Below are positions 1-5,413 of a DNA stretch of 5,959 nucleotides, one piece after another. The DNA is from CAZXFA01 sp964640085. GTDB taxonomy: Bacteria; Actinomycetota; UBA4738; HRBIN12. Location of the stretch: positions 1-5,959 of the forward strand of contig CAZXFA010000055.1 in the NCBI GenBank assembly GCA_964640085.1. Reading direction: 5' to 3'. Position numbers and translations under genes: made by a program. The notes beneath the pieces were generated by a model, which saw only the letters and a program-made list of their open reading frames with translations, searched no databases and was not told the DNA's origin. How positions within the stretch are numbered: the stretch's first letter is position 1; each line of letters opens with the position of its first letter.

Positions 1-1271
1 ATCGCCTCATCCAGCGTCGCGAACCGGGTCTCCGTGTCGAAGTAGGCATAGTCTCCGCCCAGGAGCACCACCAGCGGATCGAGCGCGGCGATCTCTTCGA
101 TGACCTGCTCGGTCCCCGTGGTCAGCCCGTCGGTCCGGCCGGCGATCCCGGTATCGGCTACGTAGACCACGTCGAACGTCGCCGGTCCGCTGAGGGGAGC
201 GGTCCGGGTCGTGAAGACCTCGCTCCACGCGCTGCCGCCAGCCCCCACGCGGTACTCGTACGCCGTGGAGGGCGCGAGGGACCTCGCCGTGGCCTCGTGG
301 AGGGCGCCAGAGGTCCCCGAGGGGCGCGCGGCGCCGGTGACCGTCTGCCACGACGTCGCTCCGAGCTCGCGGATCTGGACCGACGACGGTGCGGCGGGGT
401 CGAACGTGCGCCACGCGACCGTCATCGTCGTCGCTGGGTCCTCGACCCAGCTCAGATGCACCTGATCGAGGGCCGGCGAGCCGTTTCCGACCGTGAAGCT
501 CGAGGTCACGGTCTCCGTTCCGCCGGCCGAGAGATCGATCGCGGCCGTGACGGTATGGGTCCCGTCGGCAAGCTGCGTGGTGTCGAGGGCCAGTGCGGTG
601 CCCTTCTTCCCTGTGCCTGCCAGGTCGTAGGGGGAGGCGGTATCGGTGCTGTATGGCGCGCCGGCCATCGTCGGGTCGTCGACGAAGAAGCGCACCCTCG
701 CGATCCCGGTGTCGGGGCTCACGAAGACGTAGATCTCGCCGGTGACGCTCTCCCCGTCGAGGACGACCGCGAGTGACCGGTCGGGAGACGAGCTGACCAT
801 CAGTGACGGGGTTGACGGAGACGGGGAGTCGTTGACGACCGTGAAGCTCGAGGTCACGGTCTCCGTTCCGCCGGCCGAGAGATCGATCGCGGCCGTGACG
901 GTATGGGTCCCGTCGGCAAGCTGCGTGGTGTCGAAGGCCAGCGCGGTGCCCTTCTTCCCTGTGCCTGCCAGGTCGTAGGGGGAGACGGTATCGGTGCTGT
1001 ATGGCGCGCCGGCCATCGTCGGATCGTCGACGAAGAAGCGGAGACTACTCACACCGGACTCGGGGCTCACGAAGACGTAGATGTCCCCGGCCACCGTGAG
1101 ACCCTCGAGCGCGACCGGCGACGACCGGTCCCGGGACCCGCTCACGAGCAGGGTGTGTGTGCCCTGTGCCAGGACGGCCACGTCGCCGCTCGAGAGGATC
1201 GTTGCGAGGAGCAGCGCGGTGAGCGTGGTCCGGGGAAAGCTACGGCGATCCCTGCCCACCATGGGTCTCAC
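1..1271 (-). CDS. Secreted purple-acid-phosphatase-like metallophosphoesterase with two Ig-like repeats (3' end beyond window)
   Basis: The open minus-strand frame runs from GTG at 1271 to the left edge without a stop (423 codons seen); the C-terminus is missing. Residues 1-36 form a Sec-type signal peptide: a basic start (RDRR at 7-10), a hydrophobic stretch at 16-35 and a likely cleavage near VLA|QG. Two Ig-like domains follow at about 40-146 and 157-262, each with VRFFVDDP or LRFFVDDP and DGTHTVTAAIDLSAGG. Residues about 267-357 match the fibronectin-III-like N-terminal domain of purple acid phosphatases (VHLSWVEDPATTMTVAWRT, then YEYRVG). The metallophosphatase core starts near 364: VADTG (Asp373) sits where the first metal-ligand motif GDxG is expected, and GDYAY (406-410) fits the GDxxY motif, whose Asp and Tyr bind metal in this family. 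The later GNHE/D, VxxH and GHxH motifs lie outside the window. It probably hydrolyses phosphate esters outside the cell; the substrate is unknown. The start has an SD five bases upstream; ATG at 1262 is the alternative. An in-frame TGA at 1317-1319 limits upstream extension. Confidence 0.85.
   Translation of the reverse strand, partial: MRPMVGRDRRSFPRTTLTALLLATILSSGDVAVLAQGTHTLLVSGSRDRSSPVALEGLTVAGDIYVFVSPESGVSSLRFFVDDPTMAGAPYSTDTVSPYDLAGTGKKGTALAFDTTQLADGTHTVTAAIDLSAGGTETVTSSFTVVNDSPSPSTPSLMVSSSPDRSLAVVLDGESVTGEIYVFVSPDTGIARVRFFVDDPTMAGAPYSTDTASPYDLAGTGKKGTALALDTTQLADGTHTVTAAIDLSAGGTETVTSSFTVGNGSPALDQVHLSWVEDPATTMTVAWRTFDPAAPSSVQIRELGATSWQTVTGAARPSGTSGALHEATARSLAPSTAYEYRVGAGGSAWSEVFTTRTAPLSGPATFDVVYVADTGIAGRTDGLTTGTEQVIEEIAALDPLVVLLGGDYAYFDTETRFATLDEA
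488..692 (-). repeat. Near-identical direct repeat, copy A (second Ig-like domain)
   Basis: This 205-bp stretch matches 836-1040 with a constant offset of 348 bp (116 codons, in frame) and only four mismatches that I count. It encodes the second Ig-like domain of the phosphoesterase, from FFVDDP to the closing SSFTV. Two of the mismatches change an amino acid (Leu/Phe in ALALD/ALAFD and Ala/Val in DTASP/DTVSP). Identity falls off abruptly at both edges, although the protein similarity goes on (IYVFVSP). Confidence 0.9.
836..1040 (-). repeat. Near-identical direct repeat, copy B (first Ig-like domain)
   Basis: This is the partner of 488-692 and encodes the first Ig-like domain, nearest the N-terminus. 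The near-identity of DNA, including third codon positions, points to a recent duplication or to gene conversion between the two domains rather than selection on protein alone. Confidence 0.9.
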
Positions 1272-1276
1272 AGGGT

Positions 1277-1282
1277 CTTCCT
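1277..1282 (-). promoter_or_regulatory. Shine-Dalgarno site deciding the GTG start of the phosphoesterase
   Basis: On the minus strand AGGAAG lies five bases before GTG at 1271 and 14 bases before the alternative ATG at 1262. The spacing favours the GTG, although both give the same signal peptide core. Confidence 0.5.
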
Positions 1283-1415
1283 GATCGTGGGTCGGTCGCA
1301 GCCGCGGACACGGGCATCATCCGGGCAAGTCTTCCGCCTGCCAGGTACGGTCGCACGGTCCGTTCTGCGTAGAGTTCCTACGGAGGCTCGGGTCTGGCGT
1401 TCCGGGCCCTCCGCA

Positions 1416-1441
1416 CGGGCTCACGCGTCCGCATGAGCCCG
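1416..1441. promoter_or_regulatory. 8-bp perfect inverted repeat in the divergent spacer
   Basis: CGGGCTCA (1416-1423) and TGAGCCCG (1434-1441) are perfect inverted repeats with a 10-base spacer. The site lies roughly in the middle of the 274-bp spacer (1272-1545) between the phosphoesterase and the glycosyltransferase, so it could be an operator for one or both genes or an RNA hairpin. I see no convincing ORF or RNA gene in the rest of this spacer. Confidence 0.35.
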
Positions 1442-1482
1442 GCTACGCCGTTGCCACGACGACCGTTCGGTCCGTGGCCTCG

Positions 1483-1488
1483 TAGTCT
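1483..1488 (+). promoter_or_regulatory. Possible -10 element of the glycosyltransferase gene
   Basis: TAGTCT fits the actinobacterial TAnnnT pattern and would place the transcript start near 1495, giving a leader of about 50 bases. No -35 hexamer is visible at normal spacing, so this is weak evidence. Confidence 0.25.
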
Positions 1489-1496
1489 AGAGGAAG

Positions 1497-1526
1497 CCCG
1501 CGGGACGCACTCCCGGCACCCGCGGG
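1497..1526 (+). promoter_or_regulatory. Leader hairpin upstream of the glycosyltransferase
   Basis: CCCGCGGG occurs at 1497-1504 and again at 1519-1526; as the octamer is self-complementary, the two copies can pair as an 8-bp stem with a 14-base loop. The stem ends 19 bases before the ATG, leaving GGAG (1538-1541) free as a ribosome binding site. Each copy is also a possible double-stranded DNA palindrome for a protein. Confidence 0.35.
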
Positions 1527-1545
1527 GATGGACGGACGGAGTTAG

Positions 1546-2541
1546 ATGACCCCCCAGGAGCCGGAGGTGAGCGTGGTCGTCACGACGCGTGACCGGGCCG
1601 CCGAGCTGGTCCGGCGAGCCGTGGAGAGTGCGCTCGCTCAGACCTTCCAGGATCTGGAGATCATCGTCGTCGACGACGGGTCGAGCTCTCCTTTCCAGAT
1701 GGGAGAGACCGACCGCATGGTCTCGGTGATCCGGCTCCCCCGATCCCGGGGGGTGAGCGGTGCGCGGAACGCGGGACTGGCACGGGCTCGGGGAAGGTGG
1801 GTGACGTTCCTCGACGACGACGACGAGCTCATGCCCGAGATGCTCGAGGTTTCGCTCCAGGCGGCCTCCCACTCGACCCTCTCGGCCCCGGTCGCCGTCG
1901 TCTCGGGTGTGGAGATCCGGGCGCCCGACGGATCCGTCCAGACGGTGCGGCTGCCGCCGTCCCTGCCGAAGGGCAGGGACTACTTCCTCGAGGGCGCCCC
2001 ACCCGGGCGACGGCTCACCGTCGGGAACACCCTGGTCATCCCGCGCGAGATCCTGACGCGGATCGGGGGGTTCGACGAAGCACTGCGCAGCGCCGTCCAC
2101 AGTGAGTTGCTGCTCCGCGTGAACGCCGCCTGCTCGATCGAGGGGGTCCCGGTCGTCACGTACCGGATCAACCGGCACCACGGCGACCACGTCCACCGCA
2201 ACCTGGCCGCGAAGGCTCGGGCGATGGAGCTGACCGAGCGCAAGCACGCGGAGAGGTTCGCCCGCCACCCACGGGCGCACGCGCGATACCTCAGCGCCAC
2301 AGGCGTCTGGTACGTGAAGGCCGGCCGGTGGTGGCCGGCGATCCGCTCGGCCACCAGGGCCCTTCGGGTCGCCCCGCTCGAGCGAGGGGTCATCCGGGCC
2401 TGGCTGGTGAGCCTTGGGGGGCCGCCGCTCCTGGCGCTATACCGGCGCCTCGTCCGCGCTCGCGGGCCCCTCCGCAGGCACAGCGGGCGCAGCACCGTCT
2501 CGGCCGGTGGGGCTGACGGTATCTCCGAGAGGCCGCCCTAA
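1546..2541 (+). CDS. Family 2 glycosyltransferase (GT-A fold)
   Basis: This 331-residue protein transfers a sugar from a nucleotide-sugar donor, probably at the cytoplasmic face of the membrane, as GT2 enzymes of surface-polysaccharide pathways do; donor and acceptor cannot be read from sequence. The GT-A core covers about residues 7-210. It starts with VSVVVTTRDRA, has the nucleotide-binding VVDDGS (41-46), then RGVSGARNAGLARARG (68-83) and the DXD-type metal site in FLDDDDE (88-94). GGFDEAL (174-180) is the usual GT2 landmark before the catalytic base region, but the expected ED-DLWLR reads VHSELLLR (184-191), so the catalytic acid pair is not canonical. Residues 211-331 are basic and helical with no clear membrane segment. 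GGAG at 1538-1541 serves as the SD, four bases before the ATG. The gene is monocistronic: it diverges from the phosphoesterase and converges on the beta-helix gene. Confidence 0.9.
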   Translation: MTPQEPEVSVVVTTRDRAAELVRRAVESALAQTFQDLEIIVVDDGSSSPFQMGETDRMVSVIRLPRSRGVSGARNAGLARARGRWVTFLDDDDELMPEMLEVSLQAASHSTLSAPVAVVSGVEIRAPDGSVQTVRLPPSLPKGRDYFLEGAPPGRRLTVGNTLVIPREILTRIGGFDEALRSAVHSELLLRVNAACSIEGVPVVTYRINRHHGDHVHRNLAAKARAMELTERKHAERFARHPRAHARYLSATGVWYVKAGRWWPAIRSATRALRVAPLERGVIRAWLVSLGGPPLLALYRRLVRARGPLRRHSGRSTVSAGGADGISERPP

Positions 2542-2599
2542 GAGCGTCGAGGAACTCGAAGGCGGAAGTCGGGTCCCGAGGCGTCTGTGCGCGACGCTC
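2542..2599. terminator. Possible weak bidirectional terminator between convergent genes
   Basis: The 87-bp convergent spacer holds GAGCGTCG (2542-2549) and its exact inverted copy CGACGCTC (2592-2599), starting right after the glycosyltransferase stop codon. A compact alternative hairpin is GCGTC (2581-2585) with GACGC (2593-2597) and a seven-base loop. Neither is followed by a U-run, so any terminator here would be of the GC-hairpin type without a tail. Confidence 0.25.
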
Positions 2600-2628
2600 G
2601 GCGCTGTCTGGCGGAAGGCCGGTCGTTC

Positions 2629-4218
2629 CTACACGAACTCGAAGGTCGTGCTCGGGTCGGTCGAGTCGTCGACGACCTGCGGGCAGTCGATGACGGTGGG
2701 CTCGGCGATCCGGACGGGGGGGTTGCCGGGGAAGTTGATGTCGGCCTCTTTGAAGGCGACGGGCGAGCCGACGACGATCGGCCTCCGGTAGAGGATGGGG
2801 GCGCCTCCGCCGTCCTGTGAGCGGGCGAACTGGAGGACCCCGGCCTCTCCGTTGGCAACGAGCATGGGGTCCACGTACGTCCACGACCCTTCGTAGGCGC
2901 CGCTCGCGATACCGGCCTTCCCGTTCGCGTAGCCGGTGAACCTCCTGATCCGGTGGTTCCGGTTCCTCGGCGTGTTCCACCACGTGAACAGGCCGTGCCC
3001 GACGTTGTTGTGCCCTACGTTGTCCTCGAAGATCCATTCCGGGCCCTGCTGTCCCTCCGGCCAGTGGAAGCCGGAGGGGTTCGCGCCTCCCTGGACCCCG
3101 ACGGCGACGCATCCGCGTGCGACGTTCGACCGCCTTCGCGTTCCCTGGGACAGGTTGAAGCCGGCGAGCCGATGTCCGTTGGGATCATCGCCGGGCTTGA
3201 CGAGGGCTGCCACGCAGGACAGGTAGTGGGTCTCGTTCGTGAAGCTGTCGAGGGGCTCGTCCTTCGGTAGCGCCGGGTCGGGAGGGTCCCACCAGTACGC
3301 GTCTTCCTGGACGTCGTACGCGATGCATCGACGGAAGGTGACCCCGTGAGACTTGTGGGCCACGAACGCATGAGAGCCCGAATCGCGCACCACGACGTTC
3401 TGCACCACCGTGCCGCGGAGCCCCCGACCGGAGTGGTGGAAATGGAGCGGCCACCGTCCCGTGACCTTCTCACCGCCCTTCCGCGGGCCCATGTGCCGGA
3501 TCAGGGCGTTTCGGATCACCTGGGGTTCCCGGGACCGGATGAAGATGTGGGAACGGCCTCCGGGCGTCCCCTCGATCACGCAGTTCCGAGTCAGGTTCAG
3601 CACCTCGGCCTTCGGGACCCGCGCGTGGGCTCGCGGGACCCGGCTCCCCATCCTGAAGGTCCCGAAACCGCCGATGCCGAAGTCGCCGGGATCGGTTGGC
3701 GCCACGACCAGCTCATCGGACCGTGCCCACGTCGGGTGAGTGCCCCTCCGGTTCCAGCCCTGCTTGCGTTCGCCGCGGGCGTCGAGGACCCCGCGTCCGA
3801 TCACCCACAACCCGACGTCCGTGTCCAGCGGATCCCTCCCACCTCCCCGGAACGCCGACTCGTCCACGTCGACGAAGCGGAGCACGTGCCGGACGCCGGG
3901 ACGCGGGCGCATCTCGAGCCGGCCCCGGACCACGAGGTTGCCGGACATCTCCAGCGTGGTATCGGCGGATGGGTCGAACCGGAGCGTCCTGCCAGGCGGG
4001 ACCTGGAGCGGGCCCGAGCGTGTCACACCGCGGATCAGCCCTGCCCCGCGCGGGAGCCCGAGAGCCCGGGCCCCGTTGAGCGGTTCTGCGATCGCCGATC
4101 CTTCGTTCGGGCGGTACCCCGTGACGACGACCAGCCCCGCACCCGCGACGGCTCCCAGGAGAACCTGGCGGCGTGTGAGGATAGGGGAAGTCAGGTCCGA
4201 TGGCTGCTGCCCGCCCAC
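2629..4218 (-). CDS. Tat-exported G8-domain / parallel beta-helix protein, CEMIP/TMEM2-like core
   Basis: The protein has 529 residues from the chosen GTG. A twin-arginine signal is clear: LTRRQVLL with Arg16-Arg17, then a hydrophobic stretch at 19-34, so it is probably exported folded. Residues about 70-165 look like a G8 domain: a conserved-glycine beta domain with GRTLRF, MSGNLVVRGRLEM, HVLRFVDVDES and GLWVIGRGVLDARG. From about 200 to 500 the short repeating strands (CVIEGTPGG, VVQNVVVRDSGSHAFVAHKSHG, RCIAYDV, IFEDNVGHNNVGHG) fit a right-handed beta-helix. WPLHFHHSG (His259, 261, 262) and RDSGSHAFVAHKSHGVTFRRC correspond to the YPIHFHMCGD and RCVTVHGSNG region that I recall from animal CEMIP and TMEM2, which are linked to hyaluronan cleavage. 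A role in binding or cutting an extracellular polysaccharide is inferred, not shown. GTG at 4263 would add 15 residues but has no SD. It is monocistronic, convergent with the glycosyltransferase. Confidence 0.85.
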   Translation of the reverse strand: MGGQQPSDLTSPILTRRQVLLGAVAGAGLVVVTGYRPNEGSAIAEPLNGARALGLPRGAGLIRGVTRSGPLQVPPGRTLRFDPSADTTLEMSGNLVVRGRLEMRPRPGVRHVLRFVDVDESAFRGGGRDPLDTDVGLWVIGRGVLDARGERKQGWNRRGTHPTWARSDELVVAPTDPGDFGIGGFGTFRMGSRVPRAHARVPKAEVLNLTRNCVIEGTPGGRSHIFIRSREPQVIRNALIRHMGPRKGGEKVTGRWPLHFHHSGRGLRGTVVQNVVVRDSGSHAFVAHKSHGVTFRRCIAYDVQEDAYWWDPPDPALPKDEPLDSFTNETHYLSCVAALVKPGDDPNGHRLAGFNLSQGTRRRSNVARGCVAVGVQGGANPSGFHWPEGQQGPEWIFEDNVGHNNVGHGLFTWWNTPRNRNHRIRRFTGYANGKAGIASGAYEGSWTYVDPMLVANGEAGVLQFARSQDGGGAPILYRRPIVVGSPVAFKEADINFPGNPPVRIAEPTVIDCPQVVDDSTDPSTTFEFV

Positions 4219-4225
4219 GGGCGTT

Positions 4226-4233
4226 CCCCCCTC
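4226..4233 (-). promoter_or_regulatory. Strong Shine-Dalgarno site deciding the start of the beta-helix gene
   Basis: On the minus strand GAGGGGGG ends seven bases before GTG at 4218. The longer open frame begins at GTG 4263, which has no purine-rich site in front. The choice also gives a normal-length n-region (15 residues) before the twin arginines. Confidence 0.65.
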
Positions 4234-4256
4234 AGGTGGCTGCGGAGTCCGGGAGG

Positions 4257-4481
4257 CTAGCACACGGGCCAGGCCGCGTCAGAGGTGCGAGAGGACGATG
4301 GGGGTGGGGCCCGCCGTCCCCGCTCCGCTCGGTGTGGGCGCCAGGATCCGCTGTCGTCCTTGTGCAACCCGAGCTCGGCAGCACGCTGCTGGGCCGTCCA
4401 GACGTCCTCACGCTTCGAGCGCCGAGGTCGTACGAGGCCGTGCCTGCGAACCTCGGGAGGGCGGGTATGCTGCTTCGCCAT
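4257..4481 (-). CDS. Possible small basic protein upstream of the beta-helix gene (doubtful)
   Basis: An ATG at 4481 opens a 74-codon minus-strand frame ending in TAG at 4257-4259, 38 bases before the start of the beta-helix gene. GAGGA lies at a good SD distance from the ATG, but it falls inside the start of the epimerase gene and may be chance. The product is Arg-rich with one helix-like stretch (KREDVWTAQQRAAELG) and a Pro/Ser/Arg-rich tail. I recognise no family. Third-position G+C is about 77%, lower than I would expect for genes here, and such frames arise often by chance in GC-rich DNA. If real, it would share a transcript with the beta-helix gene. Otherwise this 261-bp divergent spacer (4219-4479) holds only the promoter elements listed. 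Confidence 0.2.
   Translation of the reverse strand: MAKQHTRPPEVRRHGLVRPRRSKREDVWTAQQRAAELGLHKDDSGSWRPHRAERGRRAPPPSSSRTSDAAWPVC
4422..4456. promoter_or_regulatory. 7-bp inverted repeat just upstream of the epimerase promoter
   Basis: CCGAGGT (4422-4428) and ACCTCGG (4450-4456) are exact inverted copies with a 21-base spacer. The right half ends nine bases before the -10-like TATGCT, where a repressor or activator could act. This length of match can occur by chance in GC-rich DNA. Confidence 0.2.
4466..4471 (+). promoter_or_regulatory. Possible -10 element giving a leaderless epimerase transcript
   Basis: TATGCT is a good TAnnnT match and ends eight bases before the ATG at 4480. A transcript would then begin at or within a base or two of the start codon. 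The lack of an SD at normal distance (the nearest, GGGAGG, is 19 bases away) agrees with leaderless translation, which is frequent in actinobacteria. Confidence 0.4.
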
Positions 4482-5412
4482 GCGCGTCCTCGTGACCGGC
4501 GCCGCCGGGTTCATCGGCTCGAACCTGTGCAGGCGCCTTGTCTCCGAGGGGCACGACGTGGTGGGGCTCGACGACCTGTCGGACGGCAGGCTCGAGAACC
4601 TTGCCGGTGTGCCCGAGGTGCGGTTCGAACAGGCGGATCTGCGCGACGAGGACGCCGTGCTCGACGCCGCGCGCGGGTGCGCGGCGATCCTCCATCAAGG
4701 CGCCATGCGCTCGGTGCCCCGTTCCATCACCCAGCCCGAAAGGACCACCGACGTGAACGTCCGTGGGACGCTCAACGTCCTGCTCGCGGCCCGGGAGGGG
4801 CCGGCGACGGTCGTGTTCGCCTCGTCCTCCTCGGTCTACGGAGACCAGTCCACGTTCCCCCTGCGCGAGGACCTCGCACCCCTCCCGCGATCCCCCTACG
4901 CCGCCAGCAAGCTGGCCGGTGAGGCCTACTGCCGTGCCTGCTGGCTGTCCTTCTCCGTCCCCACGGTCTCCCTGCGTTACTTCAACGTGTACGGGCCGGG
5001 CCAGGACCCGGCGAACGAGTACGCCGCGGTGGTCCCGCGGTTCATCCAGGCGTGCTTGGACGGCGCCCGGCCCGAGGTGCACGGCGACGGGGAACAGTCC
5101 CGGGACTTCACCTTCATCGACGACGTCGTCGAGGCCAACCTGCGCGCGTCCCGGGCGCCGGAACGCGCCTTCGGACGCGTCTTCAACGTCGGTGGCGGGG
5201 CGGAGCCCACCTCCGTGAATCGGATCCTCCGGATCGTGGCCGAGCTCACGGGTGCGCGGCCCGACCCCCTGCATACGCCGCCGCGTGAAGGCGACGTCCG
5301 GCGGACCGAGGCGGACGTCTCGCTCGCCCGCGAGCTGATCGGCTACGAACCGCTCGTGGGCATCGAGGACGGCCTGAGCCGCACCGTCGAATGGTTCCGC
5401 GCGGAGCGGTAG
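4480..5412 (+). CDS. NAD-dependent nucleotide-sugar 4-epimerase (extended SDR, GalE/WbpP-like)
   Basis: This 310-residue cytoplasmic enzyme has the length and motif order of UDP-glucose or UDP-GlcNAc 4-epimerases, which invert C4 of the sugar through an NAD-bound 4-keto intermediate. VTGAAGFIGS (5-14) is the Rossmann GxxGxxG site and DDLSDG (31-36) binds the NAD ribose. SSSSVYGD (115-122) and YAASK (140-144) supply the catalytic Ser, Tyr140 and Lys144. RYFNVYGPGQDP (166-177), HGDGEQSRDFTFIDDVV (201-217) and FNVGGG (235-240) complete the sugar-binding half. HQGAMRSVPRSITQP (72-86) resembles the SVPRSI-P segment that I associate with UDP-GlcNAc epimerases of the WbpP type, so that substrate is slightly preferred; related SDR dehydratases or decarboxylases are less likely. 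It could feed the nearby glycosyltransferase. ATG 4480 is chosen because the Rossmann strand begins there; an earlier in-frame ATG at 4285 adds 65 residues of low-complexity, unconserved-looking sequence. Confidence 0.92.
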   Translation: MRVLVTGAAGFIGSNLCRRLVSEGHDVVGLDDLSDGRLENLAGVPEVRFEQADLRDEDAVLDAARGCAAILHQGAMRSVPRSITQPERTTDVNVRGTLNVLLAAREGPATVVFASSSSVYGDQSTFPLREDLAPLPRSPYAASKLAGEAYCRACWLSFSVPTVSLRYFNVYGPGQDPANEYAAVVPRFIQACLDGARPEVHGDGEQSRDFTFIDDVVEANLRASRAPERAFGRVFNVGGGAEPTSVNRILRIVAELTGARPDPLHTPPREGDVRRTEADVSLARELIGYEPLVGIEDGLSRTVEWFRAER

Positions 5413-5413
5413 C

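Noticed and set aside
7..414. 135-codon minus-strand frame at the left edge
   Set aside because: It is a shifted frame of the phosphoesterase gene; the correct frame has the PAP motifs and runs off the window.
297..1436. Plus-strand open frames at 297-776 and 903-1436 that share similar protein segments
   Set aside because: Their similarity comes from the direct repeat in the phosphoesterase gene read backwards, not from a repeated protein family.
1528..1545. Five-codon frame ATG...TAG directly abutting the glycosyltransferase ATG
   Set aside because: It overlaps the SD region and has no spaced SD of its own; so short a frame is easily due to chance, though coupling of TAG and ATG cannot be excluded.
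1811..1829. Short GAC trinucleotide run
   Set aside because: It encodes the DXD-type DDDDE motif of the glycosyltransferase and needs no other explanation.
1378..2280. 300-codon open frame on the minus strand opposite the glycosyltransferase
   Set aside because: Its protein is Arg/Pro/His/Asp-rich with no motifs, while the plus strand has full GT2 motifs over the same bases; it mirrors GC-rich codon bias.
3346..4260. 304-codon open frame on the plus strand opposite the beta-helix gene
   Set aside because: Low-complexity composition and no recognisable domains; the minus strand carries a Tat signal and consistent beta-helix repeats.
4285..4479. N-terminal extension of the epimerase to an upstream ATG
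   Set aside because: It adds 65 residues rich in Arg, Cys and Ser before the Rossmann strand; this enzyme family starts at the MRVLVTGAAGFIG segment.
4264..4479. tRNA-like look of the reverse strand around GAGGTTCGCAGG
   Set aside because: No acceptor stem, anticodon arm or proper T-loop could be folded around it.
4408..5274. 288-codon open frame on the minus strand opposite the epimerase
   Set aside because: The plus strand encodes a complete SDR enzyme; the reverse frame is a shadow with repetitive Gly/Arg/Val composition.
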